Below, one piece after another: positions 17,834 through 26,682 of a stretch of DNA of 64,000 nt. The DNA is from Vibrio tapetis subsp. quintayensis. Lineage in GTDB: Bacteria; Pseudomonadota; Gammaproteobacteria; Enterobacterales; Vibrionaceae. The position numbers and the translations under genes were made by a program. Location: positions 144,318-208,317 of the forward strand of contig NZ_JAUFQV010000025.1 of the NCBI RefSeq assembly GCF_030409945.1, written 5' to 3'. The notes beneath the pieces are model-generated. The model was not told the origin of the DNA. It searched no databases and saw nothing but the letters and a program-made list of their open reading frames with translations. Position 1 is the first letter of the stretch, and the number at the start of each line of letters is the position of its first letter.

Positions 17834-19162
17834 CTAAACTACCGATCTATCGGGCGTTTGTGCTTTCAAAAATGGCAATAATAACAACCCAACTACAGCA
17901 GATGCTGAAGCTATAACGACAAAAAACCCATTCCATTGATAACTTTCCATAATTAAAGCCAGTGGATAACCCGCCAATGCGGCTCCCATATAAGCAAATA
18001 AGCCAACGAAGCCTGTCGCAGCGCCAACAGAATCTTTATGGGAACACTCAGCAGCCGCCATTCCGATTAACATTTGTGGCCCAAAAACAAAAAATCCAAC
18101 CGAGAACAGTGCCGCTGCATGAAATACAAAACCCGAAATCGGCATGAGCCAAAGAGCAGAAACAGACAAAAATATCCCCATAGCAAAAATAAGGTTCATT
18201 GGCCCTCTATTGCCACCGAATAACTTATCCGACCCCCAACCTGCGACTAATGACCCAACGAACCCACCAATTTCGAATAGCGATAGTGCTCCATTCGCAC
18301 TCATCAGGTCGTAATGATGCTGCTCCGTTAAATACAGGTTTCCCCAGTCGTTAATCGCGGTGCGCACTATGTAGACCAACACATAGCTGAAGGCTAATAA
18401 CCATATGTATTTATTACGCAATACATACTTATTCAAAATCTCTTTAGAGCTCATACCAAGCCCTTCATTTTCTTGGGCGAGCTCTAGGTGATCGTGACGC
18501 CAACGACCAACCGTTGGTAAGCCCATACTGGTTGGCTTATCTCTTAAACGCCAGCACAAATACATACCAACCAAAACAGCCAAACTGCCCGTTACAATAA
18601 ACCCATGCCGCCAACTGTAGTGCCATGTAAGGTATCCGATGAGCAAAGGAATGATAGCCCCTCCCACATTGTGGGCCGTATTCCATAGTGCCCACCAAAA
18701 TCCTCTTTCAGAGCGCGAATACCAAGTGGTGAGTAACTTAGAGCAAGAGGGCCACCCCCACCCTTGAAACCAAGCGTTAAGTACCCACAGTCCCGTGAAC
18801 ATCGCAACAGAACTTGATAATCCAAAGACGATATTGACAACACCTGTCGCGATCAGACCAAGCCCCATAAAATATCGTGGATTAGAACGGTCAGAAATGA
18901 TGCCGGATACAAACTTTGAACAACCGTAAGTCACGTAAAACAACGTTCCAATTAGGCCTATATCACCTTTATCCAGCCCTAAATCAGAAATCAATGCTGG
19001 CATAGCGTAATTAAAGCTTTTACGTGTGAAGTAAAATACAGCGTAACCTAGGTACATCGTCATCATGATATGGAAACGCCAATACGTATACTGCTGGGCG
19101 ACTTCTTCGTTGGAATAATCATGTTGCACAGTGGGTGAAGACTTTAAGAAATCGAACATCAT
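17834..19162 (-). CDS. uhpC: Hexose-phosphate sensor/transporter-like protein UhpC
   Basis: This 442-residue major-facilitator protein has twelve predicted membrane segments and resembles E. coli UhpC closely (GYAVFYFTRKSFNYAMP, GIISDRSNPRYFMG, WNTAHNVGGA, CSHKDSVGAATGFVGLFAY). UhpC binds external glucose-6-phosphate and signals to the kinase UhpB rather than acting mainly as a carrier. The gene begins five bases after the uhpB stop codon and is the last of the uhpA-B-C unit. Confidence 0.93.
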   Translation of the reverse strand: MMFDFLKSSPTVQHDYSNEEVAQQYTYWRFHIMMTMYLGYAVFYFTRKSFNYAMPALISDLGLDKGDIGLIGTLFYVTYGCSKFVSGIISDRSNPRYFMGLGLIATGVVNIVFGLSSSVAMFTGLWVLNAWFQGWGWPSCSKLLTTWYSRSERGFWWALWNTAHNVGGAIIPLLIGYLTWHYSWRHGFIVTGSLAVLVGMYLCWRLRDKPTSMGLPTVGRWRHDHLELAQENEGLGMSSKEILNKYVLRNKYIWLLAFSYVLVYIVRTAINDWGNLYLTEQHHYDLMSANGALSLFEIGGFVGSLVAGWGSDKLFGGNRGPMNLIFAMGIFLSVSALWLMPISGFVFHAAALFSVGFFVFGPQMLIGMAAAECSHKDSVGAATGFVGLFAYMGAALAGYPLALIMESYQWNGFFVVIASASAVVGLLLLPFLKAQTPDRSVV

Positions 19163-19167
19163 AGTCC

Positions 19168-20727
19168 CTACAAAATCGGTAGCGAAACAGACAAGTTAGT
19201 GCCACTTAACTCACGGTCTGATGTTGGGTGTTGTGCCTTATCACCGCACACACTGTGCAAATTAATTTGGCCACCCAATGCCTGAACTCGCTCTCGTATT
19301 CCCCGCAATCCAAAGCCTTTAAGATTGTCTTGGGGTTTGAATCCAACTCCGTTATCAATGATCGACAGTTTTACCCATTCTCCAACATCAATACTGATGC
19401 TAACTTCTGTCGCTTGTGAATACTTTACAACGTTATTAAGCGCTTCTTGACATATTCGATACACTGTCACGTTTGTCGCGTCGCTGAGGTCTATGATTCT
19501 ACTGTCATCACGCTGAAGATTGGGTTTACTTGGCTGCCAAACGATAACCACTCTCATGCCGTGCTCTTCAAACTCTAGATCTCGTACTAATTGTTCCACC
19601 GCTTCTTGTAAGCCAAAGTCATCTAGTGTTTTGGGCCTAAGTTTGGTCAACAACCCTTTAGTTGTATCATAAACATTCAAAGACAAGCTTTCGATGAGAT
19701 CGGCGCAGCGTTCACCCATATTTGTTCTTTCCACTCTTTTAATGATGCTCGCCTGGGTTCTGATAGCGGTAATATTTTGTCCAATTTCATCATGCAACTC
19801 GCGGGCTATGTCCTTTCTTACTGATTCTTCGGCTTTGATCAATTGACGCGACAAGTTTTGATTTCTGCTCAATTCATCGCGCAGCTGTGCGTTCAAATCA
19901 CGTTGCCTTTGAATCCCAATACCTAGAAGAATCCCTGTTAAGCTCTGAGCCGATAACGACAATAAGAGGTCCGTAATTTCCATATTAGAAACGCCACTTC
20001 TCGCTGCGATCAACGCCACACTGTTCAATAATGTGCCTAATAATGCGCCCTGCCATCCGTATCTAAACGCTAATAAGATAATAGGTATCGCCAAGCAAAA
20101 CGGCGCGAAACGACGTAACTCCTCGGGCAAGCCCACTTGCAGGGCAATACTCAACATAAATAGCAGTGCATAAAACATGACATGACGCGTTCGAAATTCA
20201 ATATGCCTAGAGACCAAATCGGCAGTCAGTGGTACCCATGTACTTTTGAAAAGGTAACTCCAGACGAGGTAGCAACTAGGAACCAGCATTAAGCCACCTG
20301 TAATGCTAACTAAAAAAACCAAACCTATCGGGTGACCGTGAGTGGCGATAAAGGCTGTATTAATCAGCGCCGTCAACACAATCACGCCCCCCATCGTGCT
20401 TAAGCGGCGCCACTGAGTATCTACACTGTATTTTTGTACAAACCAGATAATTGGGATACTGGCGACACTCGCCGCTAAAACTGTTAGCCACTGAGGTTGC
20501 GCTAATAGAACGGCCAGAGAGATGGTTAAAAACCATTCCGCTCCATAAATGGCTGGCCAGTACTTCTTAGGAGAATGCAAGCTCACACCTAGTCGCAGTG
20601 CAAAAGGGAACAACAAGATTGCTAGCTCTGCGTCCATGACAAAATAGTAGCCGATGACCCACAAACAAAACCAGCTGGTTAACATCAGGAACCAGCCACA
20701 AAGCGACATAACCGTATAGTTTCGCAT
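19168..20727 (-). CDS. uhpB: Sensor histidine kinase UhpB
   Basis: This 519-residue inner-membrane kinase has an N-terminal multi-pass MASE1-like region (about residues 1-280), a HisKA_3 dimerisation helix with the phospho-acceptor His at about residue 312 (ARELHDEIGQ), and a HATPase domain (ICQEALNNVVKYS, DNGVGF, GFGLRGIRERVQALGG). It phosphorylates UhpA on a signal from UhpC. Its ATG overlaps the uhpA stop as TGATG, indicating coupled translation. Length and organisation fit the family. Confidence 0.93.
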   Translation of the reverse strand: MRNYTVMSLCGWFLMLTSWFCLWVIGYYFVMDAELAILLFPFALRLGVSLHSPKKYWPAIYGAEWFLTISLAVLLAQPQWLTVLAASVASIPIIWFVQKYSVDTQWRRLSTMGGVIVLTALINTAFIATHGHPIGLVFLVSITGGLMLVPSCYLVWSYLFKSTWVPLTADLVSRHIEFRTRHVMFYALLFMLSIALQVGLPEELRRFAPFCLAIPIILLAFRYGWQGALLGTLLNSVALIAARSGVSNMEITDLLLSLSAQSLTGILLGIGIQRQRDLNAQLRDELSRNQNLSRQLIKAEESVRKDIARELHDEIGQNITAIRTQASIIKRVERTNMGERCADLIESLSLNVYDTTKGLLTKLRPKTLDDFGLQEAVEQLVRDLEFEEHGMRVVIVWQPSKPNLQRDDSRIIDLSDATNVTVYRICQEALNNVVKYSQATEVSISIDVGEWVKLSIIDNGVGFKPQDNLKGFGLRGIRERVQALGGQINLHSVCGDKAQHPTSDRELSGTNLSVSLPIL

Positions 20728-21335
20728 CAGATCCCATCACCTTGGAAGTGCTTACACAAACCAACGTTGTTTTTGACGTTCAGTTTGTCCATGGCATTCG
20801 CTCGGTGTACATGGACCGTTTTATGGCTCAGTCCTAACTCTAATGCGACCGATTTAACGTCTAAACCAGACGCCAACATTTCACCAATTTGACGCTCGCG
20901 TTTGGTCAACTTATTCAGGTAACTCGCGTCACGTCCACCCGAAGCGAGTTTTAAAGCAATATCAGGCGTTAAGTAGCAACCACCGGCAGATGCAGTCCGC
21001 ACAGCCTGAATTAACTCTTCAGGGCTACAACGCTTACTAAGGTACCCCTTTGCCCCTGCCTCTAATGCTTTTTCTACCATACCCGCAGTATCGTGAACAC
21101 TTAGCATGACACACGCAATTGACGACGGAATATCTTGAAGTAAATCCAATCCACTTTCGTCTGGCATGGAAATATCAACAATACACACCATAGGTAATGT
21201 CGTTGGCAGTCCTGCTCTTGCTTCTTTCGCACTGCCATATTCGCCCACTACGTCTATGTCGTCTTCCAACGACAGAAGTTGAGCAAACCCTGAACGCACG
21301 ATCATGTGATCGTCAATAAGAGCAACTTTGATCAT
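20727..21335 (-). CDS. uhpA: Response regulator UhpA (NarL/FixJ type)
   Basis: This 202-residue regulator has a receiver domain with DD at residues 8-9, the phospho-acceptor Asp54 ([12 protein letters not shown]) and the Lys of the SKRCSPEEL segment. A LuxR-type helix-turn-helix follows ([28 protein letters not shown] region). UhpA activates uhpT. The gene lies about 170 bases downstream of uhpT on the same strand, beyond a terminator, so it probably has its own promoter as well as possible read-through. Confidence 0.94.
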   Translation of the reverse strand: MIKVALIDDHMIVRSGFAQLLSLEDDIDVVGEYGSAKEARAGLPTTLPMVCIVDISMPDESGLDLLQDIPSSIACVMLSVHDTAGMVEKALEAGAKGYLSKRCSPEELIQAVRTASAGGCYLTPDIALKLASGGRDASYLNKLTKRERQIGEMLASGLDVKSVALELGLSHKTVHVHRANAMDKLNVKNNVGLCKHFQGDGI

Positions 21336-21455
21336 ATTGGATCTACCTATGTTTAAAAACGGGCTAAATTACTCTCAAACCTTTCGCTAGGCAAGCAATT
21401 GAAGGCCCGTAAGCAAATGCAATCTTGTAATCTTGTAATCTATAAAACCAAAAAT

Positions 21456-21483
21456 GCCACCGAGAACTTACGCTCTAGGTGGC
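21456..21483 (-). terminator. Intrinsic terminator after uhpT
   Basis: Read on the minus strand, the GCCACC / GGTGGC stem is extended by a partly paired inner segment and followed by ATTTTTGGTTTT. It lies about 20 bases beyond the uhpT stop and separates uhpT from uhpA. The octamer TCTTGTAA occurs twice in tandem just downstream. Confidence 0.75.
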
Positions 21484-21503
21484 TGTCGTTATTTCAAACG
21501 ATG

Positions 21504-22898
21504 TTATGCCGCTTCAGAAGCTGCCAACAGTTTTTTCGCTTGGCGTATTTTTTTCTCTTCCGCAATGGCTACAAAAAGAAGTAACCCTATACATATGACC
21601 GCCGACGTGTCCAAAGCAGCGAAAGTACCCGCCCAACCTGTTAGGCCAAAAATAGGGGTTCCATCGGCAATCATACCTAACCCCAATTTTGCAAAGCTAT
21701 CACCAATTAGATAAGCAAATGTGCCTTTAACGCCGTCGGCTACACTGATCGCCTTTTTAGGAACAAAGCCTACTGCCGCAACACCGATCAACAACTGTGG
21801 ACCAAATACCAAGAAACCTAAAATAAACAGTGAGCCTAAGTACATGTACTCATTGGTCGCATGTTGGTAAAATTCAAGAGCAAATATAATCAATACCAAG
21901 GAAACACAGGCCACTAACGCACGGCGCCCGTTCGCTAAGTCAGATAGATATCCCCACATTAACGTTCCGACCAGCGCACCTACTTCAAATAGCGTAAAAC
22001 CAGAAATTGCCGTTTCTTTAGATAAACCTAACTCTTGATATGCGTATACTGTTGACCATTGGTCAATACCGATGCGCACGATGTATAAGAAGATATTCGC
22101 AAAGCACAATAACCAAATTACTTTGTTTTTCAGCACGTATTCCATGAAGATTTCGCGCTTAGTCATCTGATTTTCTTCAGTGTCTATGTCTTCTTGGCTC
22201 AGCTCTTCGTCAAACAGTTCTTCTACTTTACCCAGTCCATAAGCTTCTGGTGAGTCATTACCAAAACGTAGCCCAAAGAAACCGACAACAATCGCAATGA
22301 TCGATGGGAAAACAAACATGCCAATCACATGGCCGTCAAACAAGTAGTTCGCACCAAATAACGCAACGCCTGCAGCACCCGCACCACCGACATTGTGGGA
22401 CATATTCCATAAGCCTAAATAACTGCCTCGCTTGTTGCGCGGCGTCCACTTAGTGATCGTAGAATAACTAGAAGGGCCGCCCGTACTTTGGAAGAAACCG
22501 CTCAAGCCGTAGAATGCGATCATGAGGAATAAGCTAATGCTCGACCCACCCAAGCTCATGCTGAAGCCAATCATCGCAATGCCTGAAAGAATCAACATAA
22601 ATGGCAAAAACTGTTTGGTATTCTTTCCATCAGCATAATAAGAAACAACCGTTTTACCGATACCATAAGTAATCGAAAAGCCTAGGCCAATCAAACCTAA
22701 ATCGGTCATGGACAGACCATAGGTCGAGATCATGTCGTTTTGCGCGACATTAAAGTTTTTTCGAATTAAATACATGGTTAAGTATCCAATAAATACAACC
22801 AAGTACGACTGTATAAACGGTTTGAACCACATTTTACGACGTTGTTCTACAGGCAAGTCTACGGTTGGTTTTCTAACCTGTTCTAGCAGTTTTAACAT
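21504..22898 (-). CDS. uhpT: Hexose-phosphate : phosphate antiporter UhpT
   Basis: This 464-residue major-facilitator protein has twelve membrane segments and matches UhpT along its length ([63 protein letters not shown]). It exchanges external hexose 6-phosphate for internal phosphate across the inner membrane. In E. coli uhpT is the last gene, after uhpABC; here it precedes uhpA on the same strand, separated by a terminator. The 380-bp gap upstream should hold the UhpA-activated promoter. Confidence 0.95.
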   Translation of the reverse strand: MLKLLEQVRKPTVDLPVEQRRKMWFKPFIQSYLVVFIGYLTMYLIRKNFNVAQNDMISTYGLSMTDLGLIGLGFSITYGIGKTVVSYYADGKNTKQFLPFMLILSGIAMIGFSMSLGGSSISLFLMIAFYGLSGFFQSTGGPSSYSTITKWTPRNKRGSYLGLWNMSHNVGGAGAAGVALFGANYLFDGHVIGMFVFPSIIAIVVGFFGLRFGNDSPEAYGLGKVEELFDEELSQEDIDTEENQMTKREIFMEYVLKNKVIWLLCFANIFLYIVRIGIDQWSTVYAYQELGLSKETAISGFTLFEVGALVGTLMWGYLSDLANGRRALVACVSLVLIIFALEFYQHATNEYMYLGSLFILGFLVFGPQLLIGVAAVGFVPKKAISVADGVKGTFAYLIGDSFAKLGLGMIADGTPIFGLTGWAGTFAALDTSAVICIGLLLFVAIAEEKKIRQAKKLLAASEAA

Positions 22899-23280
22899 GT
22901 GAAATCCTCACGACACTCACTAAAGTCCATCCATTTCGTGCGCTTTCGACATGCAGTCATCGCACCAAACAGTCAAATTCATACCGCGGCCCAAATTAAT
23001 CAAACTATCAATCGTTCCATTCATTGGCGCAGCTCTTATTGATGAGACTGATTGTAAAAATGAAGCAGGGATCTGGCTTGAGAAACGGGCTTAACATCGT
23101 TAGGAAAAATTCTTAGATCAGCCGCATTGACGAAGAAATCGTGAATAAGATCACAATTGATATGGATAATTCATTGGTTTGGTTAATTACGTATTTGCAT
23201 TTACTCTTAATAAAACCCTTTACCCTCTCGTATAAGCTATTACAATTGGCACCAAGTTTAGTTATACAAGGTTTATCTCA
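22899..23280. other. Divergent intergenic region uhpT / ylqF
   Basis: The 382 bases between these divergent genes should include the UhpA-dependent uhpT promoter and the ylqF promoter. I could not pick out a convincing UhpA site. An in-frame-looking ORF from 23141 overlaps ylqF in another frame and is not supported. Confidence 0.45.
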
Positions 23281-24216
23281 ATGTCTATCCAATGGTTTCC
23301 GGGCCACATGCACAAAGCCCGCAAAGAAATCGAAGAAGTTATCCCTCAAGTAGATGTCATCATTGAAGTTCTCGATGCTCGCATTCCTTTTAGCAGCGAA
23401 AATCCAATGATCTCTACTTTGCGCGGCGATAAGCCTTGTGTGAAAGTGCTGAATAAACGTGATCTTGCGGATCCTGAATTAACAGAGCTTTGGATTAAGC
23501 ACCTTGAAAAAGAGCAAGGTGTAAAGGCAATGGCGGTCACTACCTCTATACCTGCAGAGATCCAACAAATCATGGATACGGTCCGTAAGCTTGCTCCTCA
23601 CCGAGAGCAGCTTGGCAAGAACATACGTACAATGATCATGGGCATACCTAACGTTGGCAAATCCACCATTATCAATTCGCTCGCGGGCCGTACTATTGCA
23701 GTAACAGGTAACCAACCGGCTGTGACACGACGTCAGCAGCGAATCAACCTACAAAACGGTGTTGTGCTATCGGATACGCCAGGGATCCTGTGGCCAAAAG
23801 TTGAAAACCCTCATAGTGGCTTCCGCCTAGCAGCAACTGGCGCGGTAAAAGACACGGCAATGGAATACGATGAAGTCGCGTTTTATACCGTTGAATACTT
23901 GGCACAGCAGTACCCTGATCTGCTTAAAGAGCGCTACCAGATTGAAGAGTTGCCGGAATCTGACGTAGAGCTAATGGAAGCCATCGGCCGTAAACGTGGC
24001 GCATTGCGTTCTGGTGGACGTATCGATTTACACAAGGCATCTGAAATCCTTTTGCATGAACTTCGAAATGGCACCTTAGGTAAGGTCACGCTTGAGCTAC
24101 CTGAAATGATCACAAAAGAACTGATCGAAGTTGAAGCGGCCGCCGAGAAGAAAGCAGAAGAACAAATTAAGAAAAAAGAAGAACGCCGTAAGCGTTATCT
24201 CAGAAACAAAAGATAA
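23281..24216 (+). CDS. ylqF: Ribosome biogenesis GTPase YlqF (RbgA family)
   Basis: This 311-residue circularly permuted GTPase has the G4 motif first (VLNKRDLADP), then the P-loop GIPNVGKSTIIN and G3 (DTPGILWP). The N-terminus IQWFPGHMHKA is typical of the YlqF group, and the C-terminus is a Lys/Glu-rich helical tail. The family assists late assembly of the large ribosomal subunit in the cytoplasm. AAGGT precedes the ATG. It is monocistronic and ends with a strong terminator. Confidence 0.93.
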   Translation: MSIQWFPGHMHKARKEIEEVIPQVDVIIEVLDARIPFSSENPMISTLRGDKPCVKVLNKRDLADPELTELWIKHLEKEQGVKAMAVTTSIPAEIQQIMDTVRKLAPHREQLGKNIRTMIMGIPNVGKSTIINSLAGRTIAVTGNQPAVTRRQQRINLQNGVVLSDTPGILWPKVENPHSGFRLAATGAVKDTAMEYDEVAFYTVEYLAQQYPDLLKERYQIEELPESDVELMEAIGRKRGALRSGGRIDLHKASEILLHELRNGTLGKVTLELPEMITKELIEVEAAAEKKAEEQIKKKEERRKRYLRNKR

Positions 24217-24242
24217 CCGTAACACGACTGATAAATAGCTAG

Positions 24243-24264
24243 AATGGGGATGTCGCTCCCCATT
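24243..24264 (+). terminator. Intrinsic terminator after ylqF
   Basis: The eight-base arms AATGGGGA and TCCCCATT, with a six-base loop, are followed by TTTG and more T residues. The hairpin lies 26 bases beyond the ylqF stop codon. Confidence 0.88.
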
Positions 24265-24386
24265 TTTGTTATTTTTACTTTGGCTTTTACTCAGTAATGG
24301 TACTTTGGCATATTACGTGATCGTGCCGCTGCAAGAATAGTGCGAGCACAACCAACCCAGATTTTGGTCGAGGTAGTAGCCAAAAA

Positions 24387-25181
24387 ATGATTTTATCATC
24401 TCGTTTGGATTTCAGTTCCCGCTGCAGAGTCGATGAAAAGACAAAGTTGCACTATGGTCAGTATAAAGACTGGCTGCTCAGTAGTGTTTTTCAGCCTATT
24501 TTCGATCAGTCTAATGACATTATCGGATACGAAGCGCTAGTCAGGTTTAATTGCGCGATCAATAGCTCCCCGATGGTGCCATCTGACATCTTCGCTTCCA
24601 GTACTCTACCTAATACTGACAAAATCAATATAGATCGGTTAAGCCAATCAATCCACCTCCGGAATTTTGCTCAATCCGAGCAATCGCATTTAAAGCTGTT
24701 CATCAATACTCTGCCTATTTCCAATGAGCATCGTGCTAACTCTCAAGAAACTAACTCTCTACTATTGGTTCGCCTTGATGAGATCGGCGTAAAGCCAGGT
24801 CAAATAGTTAAAGAAATTATTGAAAGTGAATCCACCGATGACGACGCATTAAGCTGCGCGGTAAATGAACTGAAAGACAATGGATTTCACGTTGCCATTG
24901 ACGATTTTGGGAGCCTATCTTCTAACTTAGAGCGCGTAGCGTTAATCAAGCCAAATGTTTTGAAGATAGACAGAGGGTTATTGTTAGCCTATATGGCGGG
25001 TGATAAGCAGCCTCTGCACGAGACGCTAGAATTGGGTCAAAACTTACATGCTCCTACCGTGATAGAGGGAATTGAAACCCAAGAGCAACTCGTCGCAATG
25101 AAGCGCCTTAATATCGATTTTTACCAAGGCTTTTATCTCGCAAGGCCTGCCCCACTAGCAAAACGTAATAGCAAGCCTTAG
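24387..25181 (+). CDS. EAL-only protein, paralogue 2 (c-di-GMP phosphodiesterase-like)
   Basis: This 264-residue single-domain EAL protein shares the start MILSS, the VFQPIF segment, the NFAQSEQ stretch and the overall length with the gene at 17028-17831, so the two are paralogues. Motifs: EALVRF, LFINTLP, EIIESE, DDFGSLSSN, KIDRG, EGIETQEQ, YQGFYLARP. As in its partner, the loop-6 motif is changed (DFGSLSSN for DFGTGYSS), so catalysis is uncertain although the main acidic and Lys residues remain. No sensor or membrane region is seen. It is monocistronic, with a shared terminator to the convergent COG0523 gene. Confidence 0.84.
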   Translation: MILSSRLDFSSRCRVDEKTKLHYGQYKDWLLSSVFQPIFDQSNDIIGYEALVRFNCAINSSPMVPSDIFASSTLPNTDKINIDRLSQSIHLRNFAQSEQSHLKLFINTLPISNEHRANSQETNSLLLVRLDEIGVKPGQIVKEIIESESTDDDALSCAVNELKDNGFHVAIDDFGSLSSNLERVALIKPNVLKIDRGLLLAYMAGDKQPLHETLELGQNLHAPTVIEGIETQEQLVAMKRLNIDFYQGFYLARPAPLAKRNSKP

Positions 25182-25200
25182 CCTCAGGACCTAGTTTAAA

Positions 25201-25225
25201 TAAAGTGAGGAAAAACCTCACTTTA
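25201..25225. terminator. Bidirectional terminator between EAL paralogue 2 and the COG0523 gene
   Basis: Perfect ten-base arms TAAAGTGAGG and CCTCACTTTA flank an A5 loop, between two convergent genes. Confidence 0.8.
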
Positions 25226-25239
25226 GTAAAATAGCTAAT

Positions 25240-26238
25240 TCACTCGCTTTTTGGTTCTGTTATACCACCAATATGCAGCAGCGCCGCTTCCAGTTGATCC
25301 CAATTCAATGGCTGGCTATCGATCACTTCCATTCTGGTTTCAAACCCATCTAGGCTCATTTGATTTACAGAAAGTACGCCGTTAGCTAAGTTAAACGAAT
25401 AACAACCGTTTGTGGTATTCACCACAGCTTTGACTCGTTCAGCGGTTAGTGCACTTAGCATGCTAAACATCAGATCAAAATCGAAGATATGTTCCGCGCC
25501 AAATAGCCAACCGCAACTAAAGTGTCCCTGACCTTTGTTCTCTTTTCTTACGAACGACTGGCCGGGTTCCAGCATGAATTGTGGTTCTAGATCGGCATGC
25601 TCATGATGGTGAGCATGTATCTTGGTCGACTCTACACCTTGCAGTCTCTCCCTATCAAGCAGATGCAACGAAATTTCGCCGAGGCTGACAACTTCATGCA
25701 CTTTCCCTTGATCATTCGATGTCTCGATCCATTGTTCAAATTGCTGTAGGTCACTTTTTGAACATTGATCCGCTTTATTGGCGATGATGACATCGGCACT
25801 GTCGAGTTGATCATTGAAATTGCTGTTTGAGGTGTACTTCTCATCACTCAGATTTCTCGGGTCCACCAAGGCCAACGTCGCTTTTAAATCAACACTTGTT
25901 TGATATTGATCTGATGTAAGAACCGCCACTACTTGCTTCGGATGGCCTAAGCCTGTTGGCTCGATGATCAAGCGATCTGGGTTTTGACGTAAAAGAGCGT
26001 TAATCCCAACTGACATGGGAACGCCTGCCGTACAACACATGCAGCCACCAGGAACTTGTTTGATCATCGCTCCATGCTCTGACATTAGTGCGCCGTCGAT
26101 ACCAATTTCACCAAACTCGTTAACCAAAACAGCCCAGTTTTCCGATTCTGGTTTATTTTTAAGCAAATTAAGAATGGCCGTGGTTTTGCCAACGCCTAAA
26201 AATCCGGTAATAATATTGGTAGGGACTGCAGTAATCAT
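25240..26238 (-). CDS. COG0523 / CobW-type GTPase, predicted metal chaperone (YjiA-like)
   Basis: This 332-residue G3E GTPase has the P-loop GFLGVGKTT, the metal-binding CxCC motif (GGCMCC), a Walker B/G3 region (IIEPTGLGHP), NKAD, a His-rich stretch (IHAHHHEHADLE) and a CobW C-terminal domain. Proteins of this group insert or deliver zinc or other metals to client enzymes. The AAGGAG site before ATG 26238 supports the start. No neighbouring metalloenzyme shows which client it serves. The leader contains a terminator-like hairpin 60 bases upstream. Confidence 0.88.
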   Translation of the reverse strand: MITAVPTNIITGFLGVGKTTAILNLLKNKPESENWAVLVNEFGEIGIDGALMSEHGAMIKQVPGGCMCCTAGVPMSVGINALLRQNPDRLIIEPTGLGHPKQVVAVLTSDQYQTSVDLKATLALVDPRNLSDEKYTSNSNFNDQLDSADVIIANKADQCSKSDLQQFEQWIETSNDQGKVHEVVSLGEISLHLLDRERLQGVESTKIHAHHHEHADLEPQFMLEPGQSFVRKENKGQGHFSCGWLFGAEHIFDFDLMFSMLSALTAERVKAVVNTTNGCYSFNLANGVLSVNQMSLDGFETRMEVIDSQPLNWDQLEAALLHIGGITEPKSE

Positions 26239-26296
26239 AAATAAACTCCTTTATTAGCAAGGAGTATACTCGGTTTTGATGTGTTACTAAAAGACA

Positions 26297-26324
26297 AAAG
26301 GCGTACTCTTTAAAGTACGCCTTT
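26297..26324 (-). terminator. Intrinsic terminator or attenuator hairpin upstream of the COG0523 gene
   Basis: The arms AAAGGCGTAC and GTACGCCTTT, with an eight-base loop, are followed on the minus strand by a T-rich run. No annotated gene ends here, so it must stop a non-coding or leader transcript. Confidence 0.7.
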
Positions 26325-26490
26325 ACCTCGAGACTCATATCGTGAGTTTGCGGATTAGGGCGAACGATGGCCCTAAACAATGTACGAGGAATTACAATTT
26401 TTTCCGATTCCGTCCAAATTGTGAATAAAGCGCCTTCTCCTCCATGTTGATTCGAGTTACTTCGCCTTACACGTTAACTATGGTACACAT
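26297..26490 (-). ncRNA. Candidate small RNA or attenuated leader, unassigned family
   Basis: On the minus strand, a TTGAAA box about 17 bases before ATAGTT (near 26470-26500) could start a transcript. That transcript would contain a 17-codon ORF beginning MEEKALYSQF, a stem with arms TTAGGGC / GCCCTAA, and a final hairpin GGCGTAC / GTACGCC followed by TTTTGTCTTTT. The end is well defined but the start is a guess. It could be an independent small RNA or an attenuator for the COG0523 gene 60 bases downstream. I do not recognise the family. Confidence 0.33.
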
Positions 26491-26682
26491 CCCCAAGTTT
26501 TCAAGTCATTGGCTCGCACAATCTTGATTGTGTGATGCTGCTTCAGATTTTAAACTCGCCATTTTTGAAATATGCACATACTATTTTTGCAATTGTAATT
26601 TCCATTCTTATACCTGTTGATGACGTTCAGATGACTTATAATTACTCCTATCCACTCTACTCCTCCTGCTAGGCATCAAAAA

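Larger units (their letters stand above)
26239..26682. other. 444-bp intergenic region with structured minus-strand leader or small RNA
   Basis: The region has no credible long ORF; the minus-strand frame at 26168-26380 overlaps the COG0523 gene and lacks a ribosome site. It holds the terminator-like hairpin at 26297-26324, a second stem (TTAGGGC / GCCCTAA) near 26354-26375, and the promoter area of clcA at the right end. Confidence 0.5.

Noticed and set aside
23141..23353. Plus-strand ORF upstream of ylqF
   Set aside because: It overlaps the first 73 bases of ylqF in another frame, and the ylqF start with the IQWFPGHMHKA motif is secure.
26168..26380. 70-codon minus-strand ORF across the COG0523 start
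   Set aside because: It overlaps the start of the COG0523 gene in another frame, lacks a ribosome site, and crosses the terminator hairpin at 26297-26324.
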